Source: Bacillota bacterium
GTDB lineage: Bacteria > Bacillota_I > Bacilli_A > Acholeplasmatales > UBA5453
Assembly: GCA_023436805.1 (NCBI GenBank)
Contig: JAEZHT010000083.1
Location: forward strand, 1 to 45,982
Length of the DNA stretch: 45,982 bases
Direction of reading: 5' to 3'
Positions 24,349 through 33,200 of this stretch are shown here, one piece after another (position 1 is the first letter of the stretch; the number at the start of each line of letters is the position of its first letter). The notes beneath the pieces are model-generated. The model had not been told where the DNA came from. It saw only the letters and a program-made list of their open reading frames with translations, and searched no databases. The translations under genes and the position numbers were made by a program.

Positions 24349-24385
24349 CCCTTTTATGTAATCGTTTACACAAATTTTTATGCAA

Positions 24386-24414
24386 AGAAAAAACGATGCC
24401 GTTTGGACATCGTT
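24386..24414 (-). terminator. Terminator of spx
   Basis: Minus-strand stem AACGATG / CATCGTT (24392-24414) followed by TTTTTC. It separates spx from the riboswitch promoter. Confidence 0.85.
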
Positions 24415-24877
24415 AGTAAGATTTTTGTTGTTCTTTTTTGATTTCTTCAAAATAGCGTTTGATGGCGCTTTGATAGTCACAGGTTTCGCCTGCTGGACAA
24501 TCGGCGCACATCACGAGTTGTCTTAAGCGTCTTGGAATAAAGACCCTGATTTCTTCATCGTTGTATCCGACTTGCATCTTTTGATCGTCTAAAATGATTG
24601 GACGTTTTAAGACACTTGGATTATCGATGATGAAGTCTTTCAATTGGTTCACTGACATCGCATCTACATCGAGGTTTTGTTCTTTGAAAATCTTTGAACG
24701 GGTCGAGATGATGTCTTCAAAACCATTTTCTGCATTCCTGAGCATTAAATTGATATCATTGGCTGTAATACGGTTGGAGAATAAGTTCTTCTCTTCATAT
24801 GGCAAATGATGTTCCTCTAACCACTTTTTCGCTTTTCGACATGACGAACAACTTGGTGTAGTATAAATTGTAATCAT
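24413..24877 (-). CDS. spx: Spx-type redox regulator with extra C-terminal cysteines
   Basis: 154 residues of the Spx/ArsC thioredoxin-like family. Spx binds the RNA polymerase alpha subunit and redirects transcription under thiol stress. The redox switch CxxC is at the N-terminus (TPSCSSCRKAKKWL), and the diagnostic RPIILD..KMQVGYNDEEIRVFIPR is at about 105-130. It is about 20 residues longer than Bacillus Spx (131), and the tail carries three more cysteines (MCADCPAGETC). It has its own promoter with a cre-like site just upstream of the -35, and a terminator. Spx membership is sure; the tail's role is unknown. Confidence 0.9.
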   Translation of the reverse strand: MITIYTTPSCSSCRKAKKWLEEHHLPYEEKNLFSNRITANDINLMLRNAENGFEDIISTRSKIFKEQNLDVDAMSVNQLKDFIIDNPSVLKRPIILDDQKMQVGYNDEEIRVFIPRRLRQLVMCADCPAGETCDYQSAIKRYFEEIKKEQQKSY

Positions 24878-24943
24878 GATCTTTCCCCTTTCTGGGTATA
24901 GGTTTTGTCCTATAGCACTTTGTGTTTATTTGATTGCTTAATT

Positions 24944-24972
24944 ATTATATCCGAATTATTTCTAATTAGCAA
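24944..24972 (-). promoter_or_regulatory. Promoter of spx
   Basis: Minus-strand TTGCTA (24967-24972), 17-base spacer, TATAAT (24944-24949). Confidence 0.65.
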
Positions 24973-24976
24973 TATT

Positions 24977-24991
24977 CGAAAACGGTTTCAA
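24977..24991. promoter_or_regulatory. cre-like operator between spx and pepF
   Basis: Minus-strand TTGAAACCGTTTTCG differs from the cre consensus WTGNAANCGNWNNCA only at the last base. It lies five bases upstream of the spx -35, a position from which CcpA tends to activate in Bacillus, and about 60 bases upstream of the pepF -35. Confidence 0.55.
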
Positions 24992-25053
24992 GTAGTATAT
25001 CACATAATTTTATGATTTCAGGGGTGTTTTTTTGGAATATGAAATATCGTTGG

Positions 25054-25082
25054 TTTCTATTAGACGCAGTTTGTATTATAAT
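25054..25082 (+). promoter_or_regulatory. Promoter of pepF
   Basis: TATAAT (25077-25082) with a weak TTTCTA (25054-25059) 17 bases upstream. Confidence 0.45.
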
Positions 25083-25112
25083 ATTAACTAATATTGAAAG
25101 GAACTTGATATT

Positions 25113-26876
25113 ATGAGCCAATGGGATTTATCCATATTCTATCCTGATTTTGAAGCCTGGCAAAAAGATGTCGACTTATTCGAGTCTAGAATAGATGAAT
25201 TTAGTGCCTTTAAAGGTAAATTATCGACCTTTGAAGGGTTTAGAGATTATATTCTTTTAGAAGAAGAAATCACAAAACTGTTGTATAAGGTGTATCCGTA
25301 TGCACACTTAGCAGCTGATTTGAACTTACGAGACAACGTGTTGGGTTCAAAGTACCAAAGCGTATTGTTGAAGTTATCCAAATTGAGCCAAGTGACTTCT
25401 TATTTTTCGCCTGAAGTCATCGCTGCTGGTAAAGATTTAATTTTAAGTTTTGTTGAAAGAGACCCTCGTTTACAACCTTATAAGTTTGTCATTGAAAAAT
25501 TGTTCCATCAACAAGAACACGTCTTGTCGGATGATAATGAACGCATTTTAGCGTTCCATTCACCGATTTCTAGTGTCCCAACCTCGATGTATAATGCCTT
25601 AGCAGTCGGTGACAGAAGCGATGAAGAGGTATTGTTATCCACCGGTGAAAAGATGAAAATCACGACCGCGAATTATCGTTCTATTTTACCAACCCTAAAG
25701 AATCCAGCTGACCGTCAATTGGTCTTTGAAGCGGCATTCAAACGTTATAAAGACAATAAAAATGCTTTTGCAAACCTCTACAATTTGGTTTTACAAAACC
25801 TAGCTGCATCTTACAAGTCTAGAGGTTATGCATCCGCTTTAGAAGCGAAGTTATTTGGTAATAACATCCCTGTATCGGTATTCATGAACTTAAAAGATGT
25901 GGCTTATGAAAATGTCGGACCGATCAAACGCTACATTAAACTTAGACAAAAATACCTCGGTTTAGACAAGTATCATACCTATGACCGTTTCTTAAAACTC
26001 GCAGAAAGTAACACCAAGTATCCATATGCGGATGCGAAAAAGATGTTCTTTGAAGCCCTTGAAGGTTTAGACCCTGAGTTTGTTAAAAATGAGAAACGTG
26101 CCTTAGAAGATGGTTTTGTCGATGTTGCACCGAAAGATGGTAAACGCACTGGCGCGTATTCAAGTGGATTCTATGGATGGCACCCGTTCATTTTACTCAA
26201 CCACGATGAAACATTAGACTCTGTATTTACCCTTGCCCATGAAGCTGGCCACAGTGCGCATACAATTTTCTCCAATGAAGCTCAACCGATGGCGATTGCC
26301 GATTATGTCATTTTCGTGGCTGAAATCGCATCGACATTCAATGAACATCTCCTTGGTGACTACTTGTTATCGAAAGCAACTTCTAAAGAAGATAAGATTG
26401 TCTTGTTAGAAAATGAAATCGATGGCATCATGGCAACCTTCTTCCGTCAAACCTTATTCGCAACCTACGAATATGAAGCGAATAAATTGGTTGAAAAAGG
26501 CATTCCTATCACAGAAGCTGCTTTATCCAAAATCATGATTGATTTATATAAGCATTATTATGATATCGACATTACAGAAGAAAATGGTAAGCAATACGTG
26601 TGGGCATACATCCCTCACTTATTCCATACCCCATTCTATGTTTATCAATACGCAACCTCTTACAGTGCATCCTTAAAGATTTATGAAAATGTTAAAAAGG
26701 GTGTACCTAACGCGATGTCAAACTACATTCAAATGTTGAAAGCAGGTGGTTCTGCTTATCCGGTCGATATCGCGAAGATTGCTGGTGCAGATTTAACCGA
26801 TAAGCAAACATTCTTAGCGGTTATCAACCGTTTCAACGAATTGATTGATCAACTAGAAGACGTTTTAAAGAGCTAA
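25113..26876 (+). CDS. pepF: Oligoendopeptidase F
   Basis: 587 residues, M3 family zinc metallopeptidase. It cleaves short peptides in the cytoplasm. The N-terminal helical half has the PepF pattern; the zinc site HEAGH is in TLAHEAGHSAHTIFS at about residue 380, with the downstream Glu ligand in FVAEIASTFNEHLL. A C-terminal FYVYQYATSYSASLKIY segment is typical for PepF. Start has GAAAGGAAC ahead. Monocistronic, with a terminator at 26887-26911. No peptide transporter is adjacent. Confidence 0.95.
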   Translation: MSQWDLSIFYPDFEAWQKDVDLFESRIDEFSAFKGKLSTFEGFRDYILLEEEITKLLYKVYPYAHLAADLNLRDNVLGSKYQSVLLKLSKLSQVTSYFSPEVIAAGKDLILSFVERDPRLQPYKFVIEKLFHQQEHVLSDDNERILAFHSPISSVPTSMYNALAVGDRSDEEVLLSTGEKMKITTANYRSILPTLKNPADRQLVFEAAFKRYKDNKNAFANLYNLVLQNLAASYKSRGYASALEAKLFGNNIPVSVFMNLKDVAYENVGPIKRYIKLRQKYLGLDKYHTYDRFLKLAESNTKYPYADAKKMFFEALEGLDPEFVKNEKRALEDGFVDVAPKDGKRTGAYSSGFYGWHPFILLNHDETLDSVFTLAHEAGHSAHTIFSNEAQPMAIADYVIFVAEIASTFNEHLLGDYLLSKATSKEDKIVLLENEIDGIMATFFRQTLFATYEYEANKLVEKGIPITEAALSKIMIDLYKHYYDIDITEENGKQYVWAYIPHLFHTPFYVYQYATSYSASLKIYENVKKGVPNAMSNYIQMLKAGGSAYPVDIAKIAGADLTDKQTFLAVINRFNELIDQLEDVLKS

Positions 26877-26886
26877 TGATTAAAAT

Positions 26887-26911
26887 AACGATTTCGGTCG
26901 TTGTTTTTTTT
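26887..26911 (+). terminator. Terminator of pepF
   Basis: Short stem AACGA / TCGTT (26887-26902), loop TTTCGG, followed by GTTTTTTTT. Confidence 0.7.
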
Positions 26912-26917
26912 ACATCC

Positions 26918-26956
26918 TAAAAGAAAAAGAATTCACCATGGGTATGATGAATTCTT
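26918..26956 (-). terminator. Terminator of the antiporter/PII-like operon
   Basis: Minus-strand stem AAGAATTC / GAATTCTT (26927-26956) followed by TTTCTTTT. Confidence 0.75.
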
Positions 26957-26961
26957 CTTGT

Positions 26962-27321
26962 TTATTTTTCGATGAATTTTGGTTTCATTGGATAAATGCC
27001 TGATACTGGGACAGTGAACATAAATCCGATGACTTGTTTCTTGGATTTTTCAACAATCTTTCGTACTTCAGCAACCACTTCTTCGACTTTTTCTGGTTCT
27101 GGAATGACTGAGAAAATGGTTTTTGATCCTTTTTGTTCGTTATCTAATGTGCGTTGGAAAGGTCCTGTAAGCAACATGTTTAATCCTTCAGAATTCATGA
27201 TTGCGGAAGCCATCCCTTGAGAATCAATGATGGTTGCGCCACGAACTTTAAGGTCTAAGAATTTGGATAAGATTTGTTCTAGGTAAGATAAATCATTTAA
27301 TACGATGAATAAGGCTTGCAT
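26962..27321 (-). CDS. PII-like regulatory protein
   Basis: 119 residues. Predicted order of strands and helices (MQALFIVLND strand, helix, GATIID strand, a long loop with TGPFQRTLDNEQKGSKT, IFSVIPEPEKVEEVVAEVRKIV strand-helix) fits the ferredoxin-like fold of the PII superfamily, with the long loop in the T-loop place. Canonical PII motifs are absent, so it is a PII-like rather than GlnB/GlnK protein. It begins one base after the stop of a CPA2 antiporter, in an operon behind a c-di-AMP riboswitch. I infer that it senses a nucleotide or ion and gates the antiporter. Fold call moderate, role inferred. Confidence 0.65.
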   Translation of the reverse strand: MQALFIVLNDLSYLEQILSKFLDLKVRGATIIDSQGMASAIMNSEGLNMLLTGPFQRTLDNEQKGSKTIFSVIPEPEKVEEVVAEVRKIVEKSKKQVIGFMFTVPVSGIYPMKPKFIEK

Positions 27322-27322
27322 A

Positions 27323-28660
27323 TTAATGTCCTCCTGCGGTTTCTAAACCTTCAAGACTGGATGCTTCATCCAAACGGTCAAGTCCATTGACTTCCCCTGC
27401 TTTGGAAATTGAGAATTTCGCGAATACCGGTCCAAAAGTTTCATACACTAAAATCGATAACATGATGATGGTGGAAATGGTTGGGTAATACGGTCTCATC
27501 TGTGCTTGAACAATGACAAGCAATCCAAGTGAAACCCCACCTTGTGGTAGTAATGCAATCCCTAAATACTTTTTAACGGTATTCGGTGAATCGACGATAT
27601 AAGCACCTACCATGATACCTAATATTTTACCACTACCGCGGGCTAAAATATAGACTAGGCTGATCCAAATGATGAGTGTGTCTTGTTTTAATACGGCTAA
27701 ATCCAAGCTAGCCCCTGCCAATGTGAAGAACATGACATAAAATGGGGTAGCGAAATCGTTGATGGCGGTAAAACTTCTTTGAGGTTGTTTCGCTAAGTTC
27801 GCGATGGTTGAACCGACCATGATGTTAGCTAGCAGTTGTGAGAATCCAATGCCATAAGGGTGTAAATAATGGTTCAGCATCGTTACTGATCCAATGATGA
27901 ATAAGACAGACATGAGGGCAATGACCTGCATATCGTCACGATTCTTATCAAACTTATTTGCAGCTTTGGAAATGATGGTACCGATGAGTAATCCATAGAA
28001 TACTGAACCAAAGACTTCAATGAATGGTTTAGAAAACATTAACCATGCTGGTTGGTTCGCACCTTGTGGAACCAATATTTGTGCGATAGAGATGAAGAAT
28101 CCGAACACAACAATGCCATAAATATCATCCAATGCAGTGATTGGTAAAATGGCTTTGGTCACAGGCCCATATGCACGGTATTGACGAATGACCATCAAAG
28201 TCGCTGCTGGGGCGGTGGCTGCTGACATGGAAGCAAGGATTAAACCGAACGCGATGTTGCGGTTGGCGAATGGTAGATAGCTTGAAATGATGTCTACAGG
28301 TTTTGGTAAAAATAACATCGCCAAAAACACAACGACTACTGCACCAACAACTTCGGTAGTGGTTAAGATGATGACCGAGCGGCCCATCTTTTTAATCGCT
28401 TTGATGGCGAATTCACTACCAATCGAAAAAGCGATGAACGCGAGTGCGATTTCGCCAATGAATTCCATGCTATTATTTTCTTCAATTGTCAGGAATCCAG
28501 GGTAACCTTTAAAAATCAACCCCATGCTCGGTCCCAGTAAAAGCCCTAAAACCAAGTAACCTGATACGTTTGGTAATTTAAATTTTCTCGCAATGAGTGC
28601 GCCAATGAATCCCACCAATAAAACGATGGAAATCTTAAAAATCAAGGTGTATACATCCAT
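27323..28660 (-). CDS. CPA2-type cation:proton antiporter
   Basis: 445 residues with about 12-13 membrane helices. The N-terminus (GALIARKFKLPNVSGYLVLGLLLGPSMG) and the middle section (SAATAPAATLMVIRQYRAYGP, ITALDDIYGIVVFG) match the Na+/H+ or K+/H+ exchanger domain of the CPA2 family, including the acidic pair ALDD in the ion-binding core. No TrkA-N or TrkA-C domain follows, which leaves regulation to the adjacent PII-like protein. The ATG at 28660 has AGGAGG ahead; the open frame runs 40 codons further upstream into the riboswitch terminator. A ydaO riboswitch argues for K+ or osmotic control. Confidence 0.9.
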   Translation of the reverse strand: MDVYTLIFKISIVLLVGFIGALIARKFKLPNVSGYLVLGLLLGPSMGLIFKGYPGFLTIEENNSMEFIGEIALAFIAFSIGSEFAIKAIKKMGRSVIILTTTEVVGAVVVVFLAMLFLPKPVDIISSYLPFANRNIAFGLILASMSAATAPAATLMVIRQYRAYGPVTKAILPITALDDIYGIVVFGFFISIAQILVPQGANQPAWLMFSKPFIEVFGSVFYGLLIGTIISKAANKFDKNRDDMQVIALMSVLFIIGSVTMLNHYLHPYGIGFSQLLANIMVGSTIANLAKQPQRSFTAINDFATPFYVMFFTLAGASLDLAVLKQDTLIIWISLVYILARGSGKILGIMVGAYIVDSPNTVKKYLGIALLPQGGVSLGLLVIVQAQMRPYYPTISTIIMLSILVYETFGPVFAKFSISKAGEVNGLDRLDEASSLEGLETAGGH

Positions 28661-28683
28661 GTTTTGTCCTCCTTTTAAAACAA

Positions 28684-28711
28684 AAAAAACGCATAAATGA
28701 CTTATACGCTT
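28684..28711 (-). terminator. Terminator of the c-di-AMP riboswitch
   Basis: Minus-strand stem CGTATAA / TTATGCG followed by TTTTTTT, between the aptamer and the antiporter start. Confidence 0.8.
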
Positions 28712-28714
28712 AAT

Positions 28715-28830
28715 CACTCCTATGAGGTTAGCTGTCGGATTCAGGACATTAAGTATCCTTAGGTATCTAAATGATACCATTCACCCCTAAAAATGGATGG
28801 GTCCCCCACTCTATGGATTCGGAGATAACA
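28715..28830 (-). ncRNA. ydaO-yuaA (cyclic-di-AMP) riboswitch
   Basis: Minus-strand hallmarks in order: CCGAATCC (28815-28822), GTGGGGGACCCA, GGGGTGAAT, a hairpin, and GAATCCGACAGCTAACCTC ahead of ATAGGAG. A terminator follows. In Bacillus this RNA turns off K+ transport and osmotic genes when c-di-AMP is high; here it precedes a cation antiporter. It shows that the organism probably makes c-di-AMP. Confidence 0.93.
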
Positions 28831-28839
28831 ACAAGTTGT

Positions 28840-28867
28840 ATTATACTACTAATATTTTTCTTGTCAA
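28840..28867 (-). promoter_or_regulatory. Promoter of the c-di-AMP riboswitch transcript
   Basis: Minus-strand TTGACA (28862-28867), 16-base spacer, TATAAT (28840-28845). Confidence 0.8.
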
Positions 28868-28927
28868 CAAGTAATATCCGATAAAGCGATATCATTTTTT
28901 ATCTATCGATCTTTATGATGAAACATT

Positions 28928-28956
28928 TTGACAAAATCCTACATTTATCATAAAAT
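28928..28956 (+). promoter_or_regulatory. Promoter of the trpS T-box transcript
   Basis: TTGACA (28928-28933), 17-base spacer, TAAAAT (28951-28956). Confidence 0.75.
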
Positions 28957-28957
28957 A

Positions 28958-29165
28958 GGCATATACGAAGACGTAGAATAGTAATTTATCGATGACTTTA
29001 CAAGCGAGAAGGGACAGTGAGAGCCTTCAAAGGATACATAAATGAATGGGCCTACAGAGTATAAGCAGGTCTGCTTTAAAGACATTCGAGGGCTATGGGT
29101 TTCCATAGAACTAAGGTGGTACCGCGACATTGTCGTCCTTAGATATTTTTCTAAGGGCGTTTTAT
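28958..29165 (+). ncRNA. T-box leader of trpS (specifier UGG)
   Basis: It shows an AGTA loop-E motif in stem I, the candidate specifier TGG at 29047-29049 in the context GAATGGGCC, the T-box AAGGTGGTACCGCG (29114-29126), and a terminator CGTCCTTAG / CTAAGGGCG followed by TTTTA (29134-29162). Uncharged tRNA-Trp should stabilise the antiterminator. The specifier agrees with the downstream gene. Confidence 0.95.
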
Positions 29166-29185
29166 TTTTATAAGGAGGCATTATC

Positions 29186-30181
29186 ATGCGTTTAGTATCA
29201 GGCATTCAACCATCAGGCTTAATCACATTAGGCAATTATTTAGGCGCGATCAAACAATTCATCGCTTTACAAGAAGAATTGAAGGACACGGAATTCTTCA
29301 TTTTTATCGCGGACTTACACGCGATTACTGTGCCACAAGACAAAACCCAACTGAGAAAAAACATTCGCAGTTTGGCAGCACTTTATTTGGCTTGTGGTTT
29401 AAATCCTGAAAAGGTTCATTTATTTGTTCAATCCGAAGTGGTAGAACACTCGATGTTGGGTTACATCATGGAATCCACTGTGTATGTCCCGGAACTTGAA
29501 AGAATGACCCAATACAAAGATAAAAAACAAAAACAAATGGAAGGCATCCGTTCCAATTTATTAACCTACCCTGCTTTGATGGCTGCCGATATCTTATTAT
29601 ATGACGCAGACATCGTGCCTGTGGGTGAGGACCAAAAACAACATCTAGAGCTCACGAGAAATCTAGCGGAACGTTTCAATAGTCAACATGGTGAAACCTT
29701 CGTAGTTCCAAAACCTTTTACCCCGAAAATCGGTGGTAAAATCATGAGTTTACAAGAACCAACCAAAAAGATGAGTAAGTCCGATGATAACCAAAAAGCC
29801 ATCATTTATATTCTAGATGACATCAATGCCATCAAGAATAAAATCAAATCGGCTGTGACAGATTCGGATACGAAGATCAAGTTTGATGTCAAACATAAAC
29901 CAGGCATTTCTAATTTGCTCACAATTTATTCATTGATTAGCGATTTGTCCATCCCTGCGTTGGAAGAGAAATATGCAAACGCTAATTACGCTGTGTTCAA
30001 ATCCGATTTAGCTGCAGCACTGGCACAATACTTAAAACCGATTCAAGAAAAATACCACGCTTTACTCGCTTCCAAAGAACTCGATGATATCTTAGATGCT
30101 GGTAGAGACGCTGCGCGAGCGGTAGCTTATAAGAAGATTCAAAAGGTGTATAAACGCATTGGTTTAGGTCGAATCAAATAA
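29186..30181 (+). CDS. trpS: Tryptophanyl-tRNA synthetase
   Basis: 331 residues, the compact class-I enzyme. It charges tRNA-Trp. The HIGH-type motif appears as PSGLITLGNYLGA at the N-terminus and KMSKS as KKMSKSDDN near residue 196; the GEDQKQHLELTR segment in between is typical of TrpRS. AAGGAGG lies nine bases ahead of the ATG. Regulation is by the T-box just upstream. It converges on the NRPS gene and shares a bidirectional terminator with it. Confidence 0.97.
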   Translation: MRLVSGIQPSGLITLGNYLGAIKQFIALQEELKDTEFFIFIADLHAITVPQDKTQLRKNIRSLAALYLACGLNPEKVHLFVQSEVVEHSMLGYIMESTVYVPELERMTQYKDKKQKQMEGIRSNLLTYPALMAADILLYDADIVPVGEDQKQHLELTRNLAERFNSQHGETFVVPKPFTPKIGGKIMSLQEPTKKMSKSDDNQKAIIYILDDINAIKNKIKSAVTDSDTKIKFDVKHKPGISNLLTIYSLISDLSIPALEEKYANANYAVFKSDLAAALAQYLKPIQEKYHALLASKELDDILDAGRDAARAVAYKKIQKVYKRIGLGRIK

Positions 30182-30184
30182 CAA

Positions 30185-30214
30185 AACAGGGACATTTACA
30201 CGTCCCTGTTTTTT
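30185..30214. terminator. Shared bidirectional terminator of trpS and the NRPS gene
   Basis: Stem AACAGGGAC / GTCCCTGTT (30185-30210) followed by TTTTT on the plus strand and by TTGTTATTTG on the minus strand. The NRPS stop codon (30196-30198) lies in its loop. Confidence 0.85.
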
Positions 30215-33200
30215 TCTGCAATCTCAATCAATGCCTTTAAATAATCGGTATCTAAATTCGGATACTTAAATCCTTGATTTTTCAAGGCTTGTTGTGTTTC
30301 TTTGCTTTGAATCACTGGCTTGGTTGGATTCAATACTATGCCTTTTTGGTCACCATCATAGTGATATCTATTGGGGTGTATTACGTGTCCAATGGTCATA
30401 GAGGTTCTTAAGAAAGCAACTATTGCCTGCGATGCGACATCCACTGGTGTGATATCAAAGTGGATGCCATATAAGTTTGAATTCTGATGATGAATTAAAT
30501 TGGATAATCCTTTCATAAAAGCATTATCACCATTTAATTGTGGCACTTTTTGGTTTAGACTAGGCGTTAGATTTCCCACTCTGATGATTTTATAATTTAA
30601 GCCATTGATTTCACTTAAAGCCACTTCTGCTTTTGCTTTAGAGGTTAAATAAGGGTTACTAAAAGTCATTCGAATGCGTCTCCGTACCTCATCAAACACG
30701 CGTTCATAGCTGCCTATACCGACGGTTGAAATATGTACCAAAGGGATGTTTAAGTCTTTCGCTTTATTCGCAAGTTCTATCACAAAATCCACATTGATAT
30801 GGTCATAGATTTCAGGTTTGCCTTGATACTTTGTGTACCCACTCGCATTGATGATTAAATCCACATTTAAATCCTCTATGTTCGCGTTAAATGGTATCAC
30901 TTGAACTCGATTGGTATCGAGATTTTTCTTGTGATAATACCGATAAGTTTCTTCTAATACGGCTTGTGATACACGTAATGGACAAATCACGCTCGCATTC
31001 GTTTGGTTGATCAAAGTATCCAATACATGGATGCCCAAAAAACCATTGCTACCATATAGACATATACAATCGCTCACTTCTATAGGTAAATTCTTTGTAT
31101 GATGTTTCAACTGTTTATAGGCTATGTTTCGTTTATATGTATCGCGAATGATATCAGAGATTGTTTTGGTTTCTAGGTGCTCTGCATCGATTGCATACCC
31201 ATATTGATCTAAGATAGATAAGATTTGAATGACTGAAAGTGAGTCACCCCCATGGGTAGCTATCACATCTTCAAGATTAAAATCAGCGTGGTTTAAGACG
31301 ATGGATAGGGCGTGAAAAATCGCCTTTTCTTTTAAATTGTTTGGTTTAAACGGGGTTTGTTTTACATGATCCCGTGTTTCGATTTTGCCTTCTTGGGTGA
31401 TGTTTTGAGTGAACACCAATCGGTTTGGACGATGCTGTGGGGATAGTGTATGGTTGATGTGTTGCCACAAGGTGTCTTCATCTAGTGAATGATTTGGTTG
31501 AACATAGGTGATGATTTGATTTTGGTTAAACACAGAACGGACTTGAATGACCGATGGGTGTTGTTGGATTTTTTGATCGATCCAGTTCAAATCGATTCTG
31601 ACCCGGTGGCGTTTGATGGTTTTATCGCGTCGACCAATAAAGTAGATATACCCAAGTTCATCTTGATATCCGATGTCACCGGTTGGATAAAATGACTTAT
31701 CCTCATACATCACCGTGTTTACAGATGGACTGACTTGAATGCCTTGTACATAAATTTCACCCACTTCTCCCCATGGTAATGGTTTGTCATTGAAAATCAT
31801 CACTTGGGTGTTTGAATGCGCTTTGCCTATAGAGATTGGTCTATTGGCATCTATTTTGGTGGATGTGACAGCGATGGTGGTTTCGGTTGGGCCATAACTA
31901 TTGAATAACTGGATGTTTGGGTATGCTAGGATGCTTCTAGCCAAACCTGGTGTCAAGGTTTCGCCACCTAAAACCAACCAATTCAAATGTGCCATGATTT
32001 TAGGGTCATCCATTAAAATTTTAATCATTGAAGGTGTGGTTGTGATGCCATCCACAGGGTATAGTTCGAAACGATTCGCCCGTTTGGATGGTTGTTTGAA
32101 CGTCTCATCATCCATTAAAACCAAGGTGATTTTGTGAAGTAATGCAACCCAGATTTCTTCTAAACTCATGTCAAAATGAAGGGCGGATAATAAAGGTATC
32201 CGTTTTAGATTTTTTGCTTGTGTTATGTAAGGTGCCCCGATCAAATGATTGGCCAGTGCTTCACATGTAATAGCGATTTGTTTTCTACCTTGAGTACCTG
32301 AGGTGAAATAATACGCTAAAATCGGATTTTTAGGGTAATCGATGTAAAGCGGTGATTGGTGTTGCCAATCTAAAGCATCGATATCGATTGGTGGATTTAA
32401 AAAAGATTTGGTTTCTGATGTATAGAATACGAATGGTTTTCCAGCCTTGATGACAGCCATCATGGTCAAAATGGCTTTGTATGTTTTATGACCTTCAATG
32501 ACAATGGTTTCTGTTGAGGTGTTTAATAACGCGTGACTTAAACGGTTAGAATCCGCTTCTAGCTTTTGATAGGTGATGGCTGCTTCATCGATGATGGCGA
32601 TGTTTTTTAAATGATCCTCTAAGTTTTGATAATATAAATCCAATAGTTTTAAGTTTACTTTGGGTAGCGTTATCGGTAATTCATCTTCAAATAAAACAGA
32701 AACATCAGATACACGGATGCATTTATTCAGTTGATTCATGATGTGAAGGATTCTTTTAAATAACCGATCAATCATCGGTTCTGAGTATACATCGATTTGA
32801 TAATCAAGGTATAGATGTGTATCGTTCCCTTCGAGGATATTGATGACTAAAGACTGATCTAAATAGGGATAAAACAAGGGTTCTATCGGAATATATTCAT
32901 CGTAATGTCTAGTTTGATTGATGATTGTGAAATCAAACAATTGGGTCGTTTGATGGTGTATTTTTGAACAGGACAATAAAGATTCAAAATCAATAAATCG
33001 TCGTCTAAAGACTTGACGATGTGCCGTTTCAATACGATTTAAAAATGTCTCTATGGTAGGGTTTTCCGTGATATCGATATGTATTGGATAGACTTGTGAA
33101 AACATGCCTAAAGCTGTTTTTTCAGCGGATTTTCGTTGGCTAAATACCATCCCATAACGTAGAAGTTGTTTTGGGTGAAGGTGAAATAAATATAGTACCA

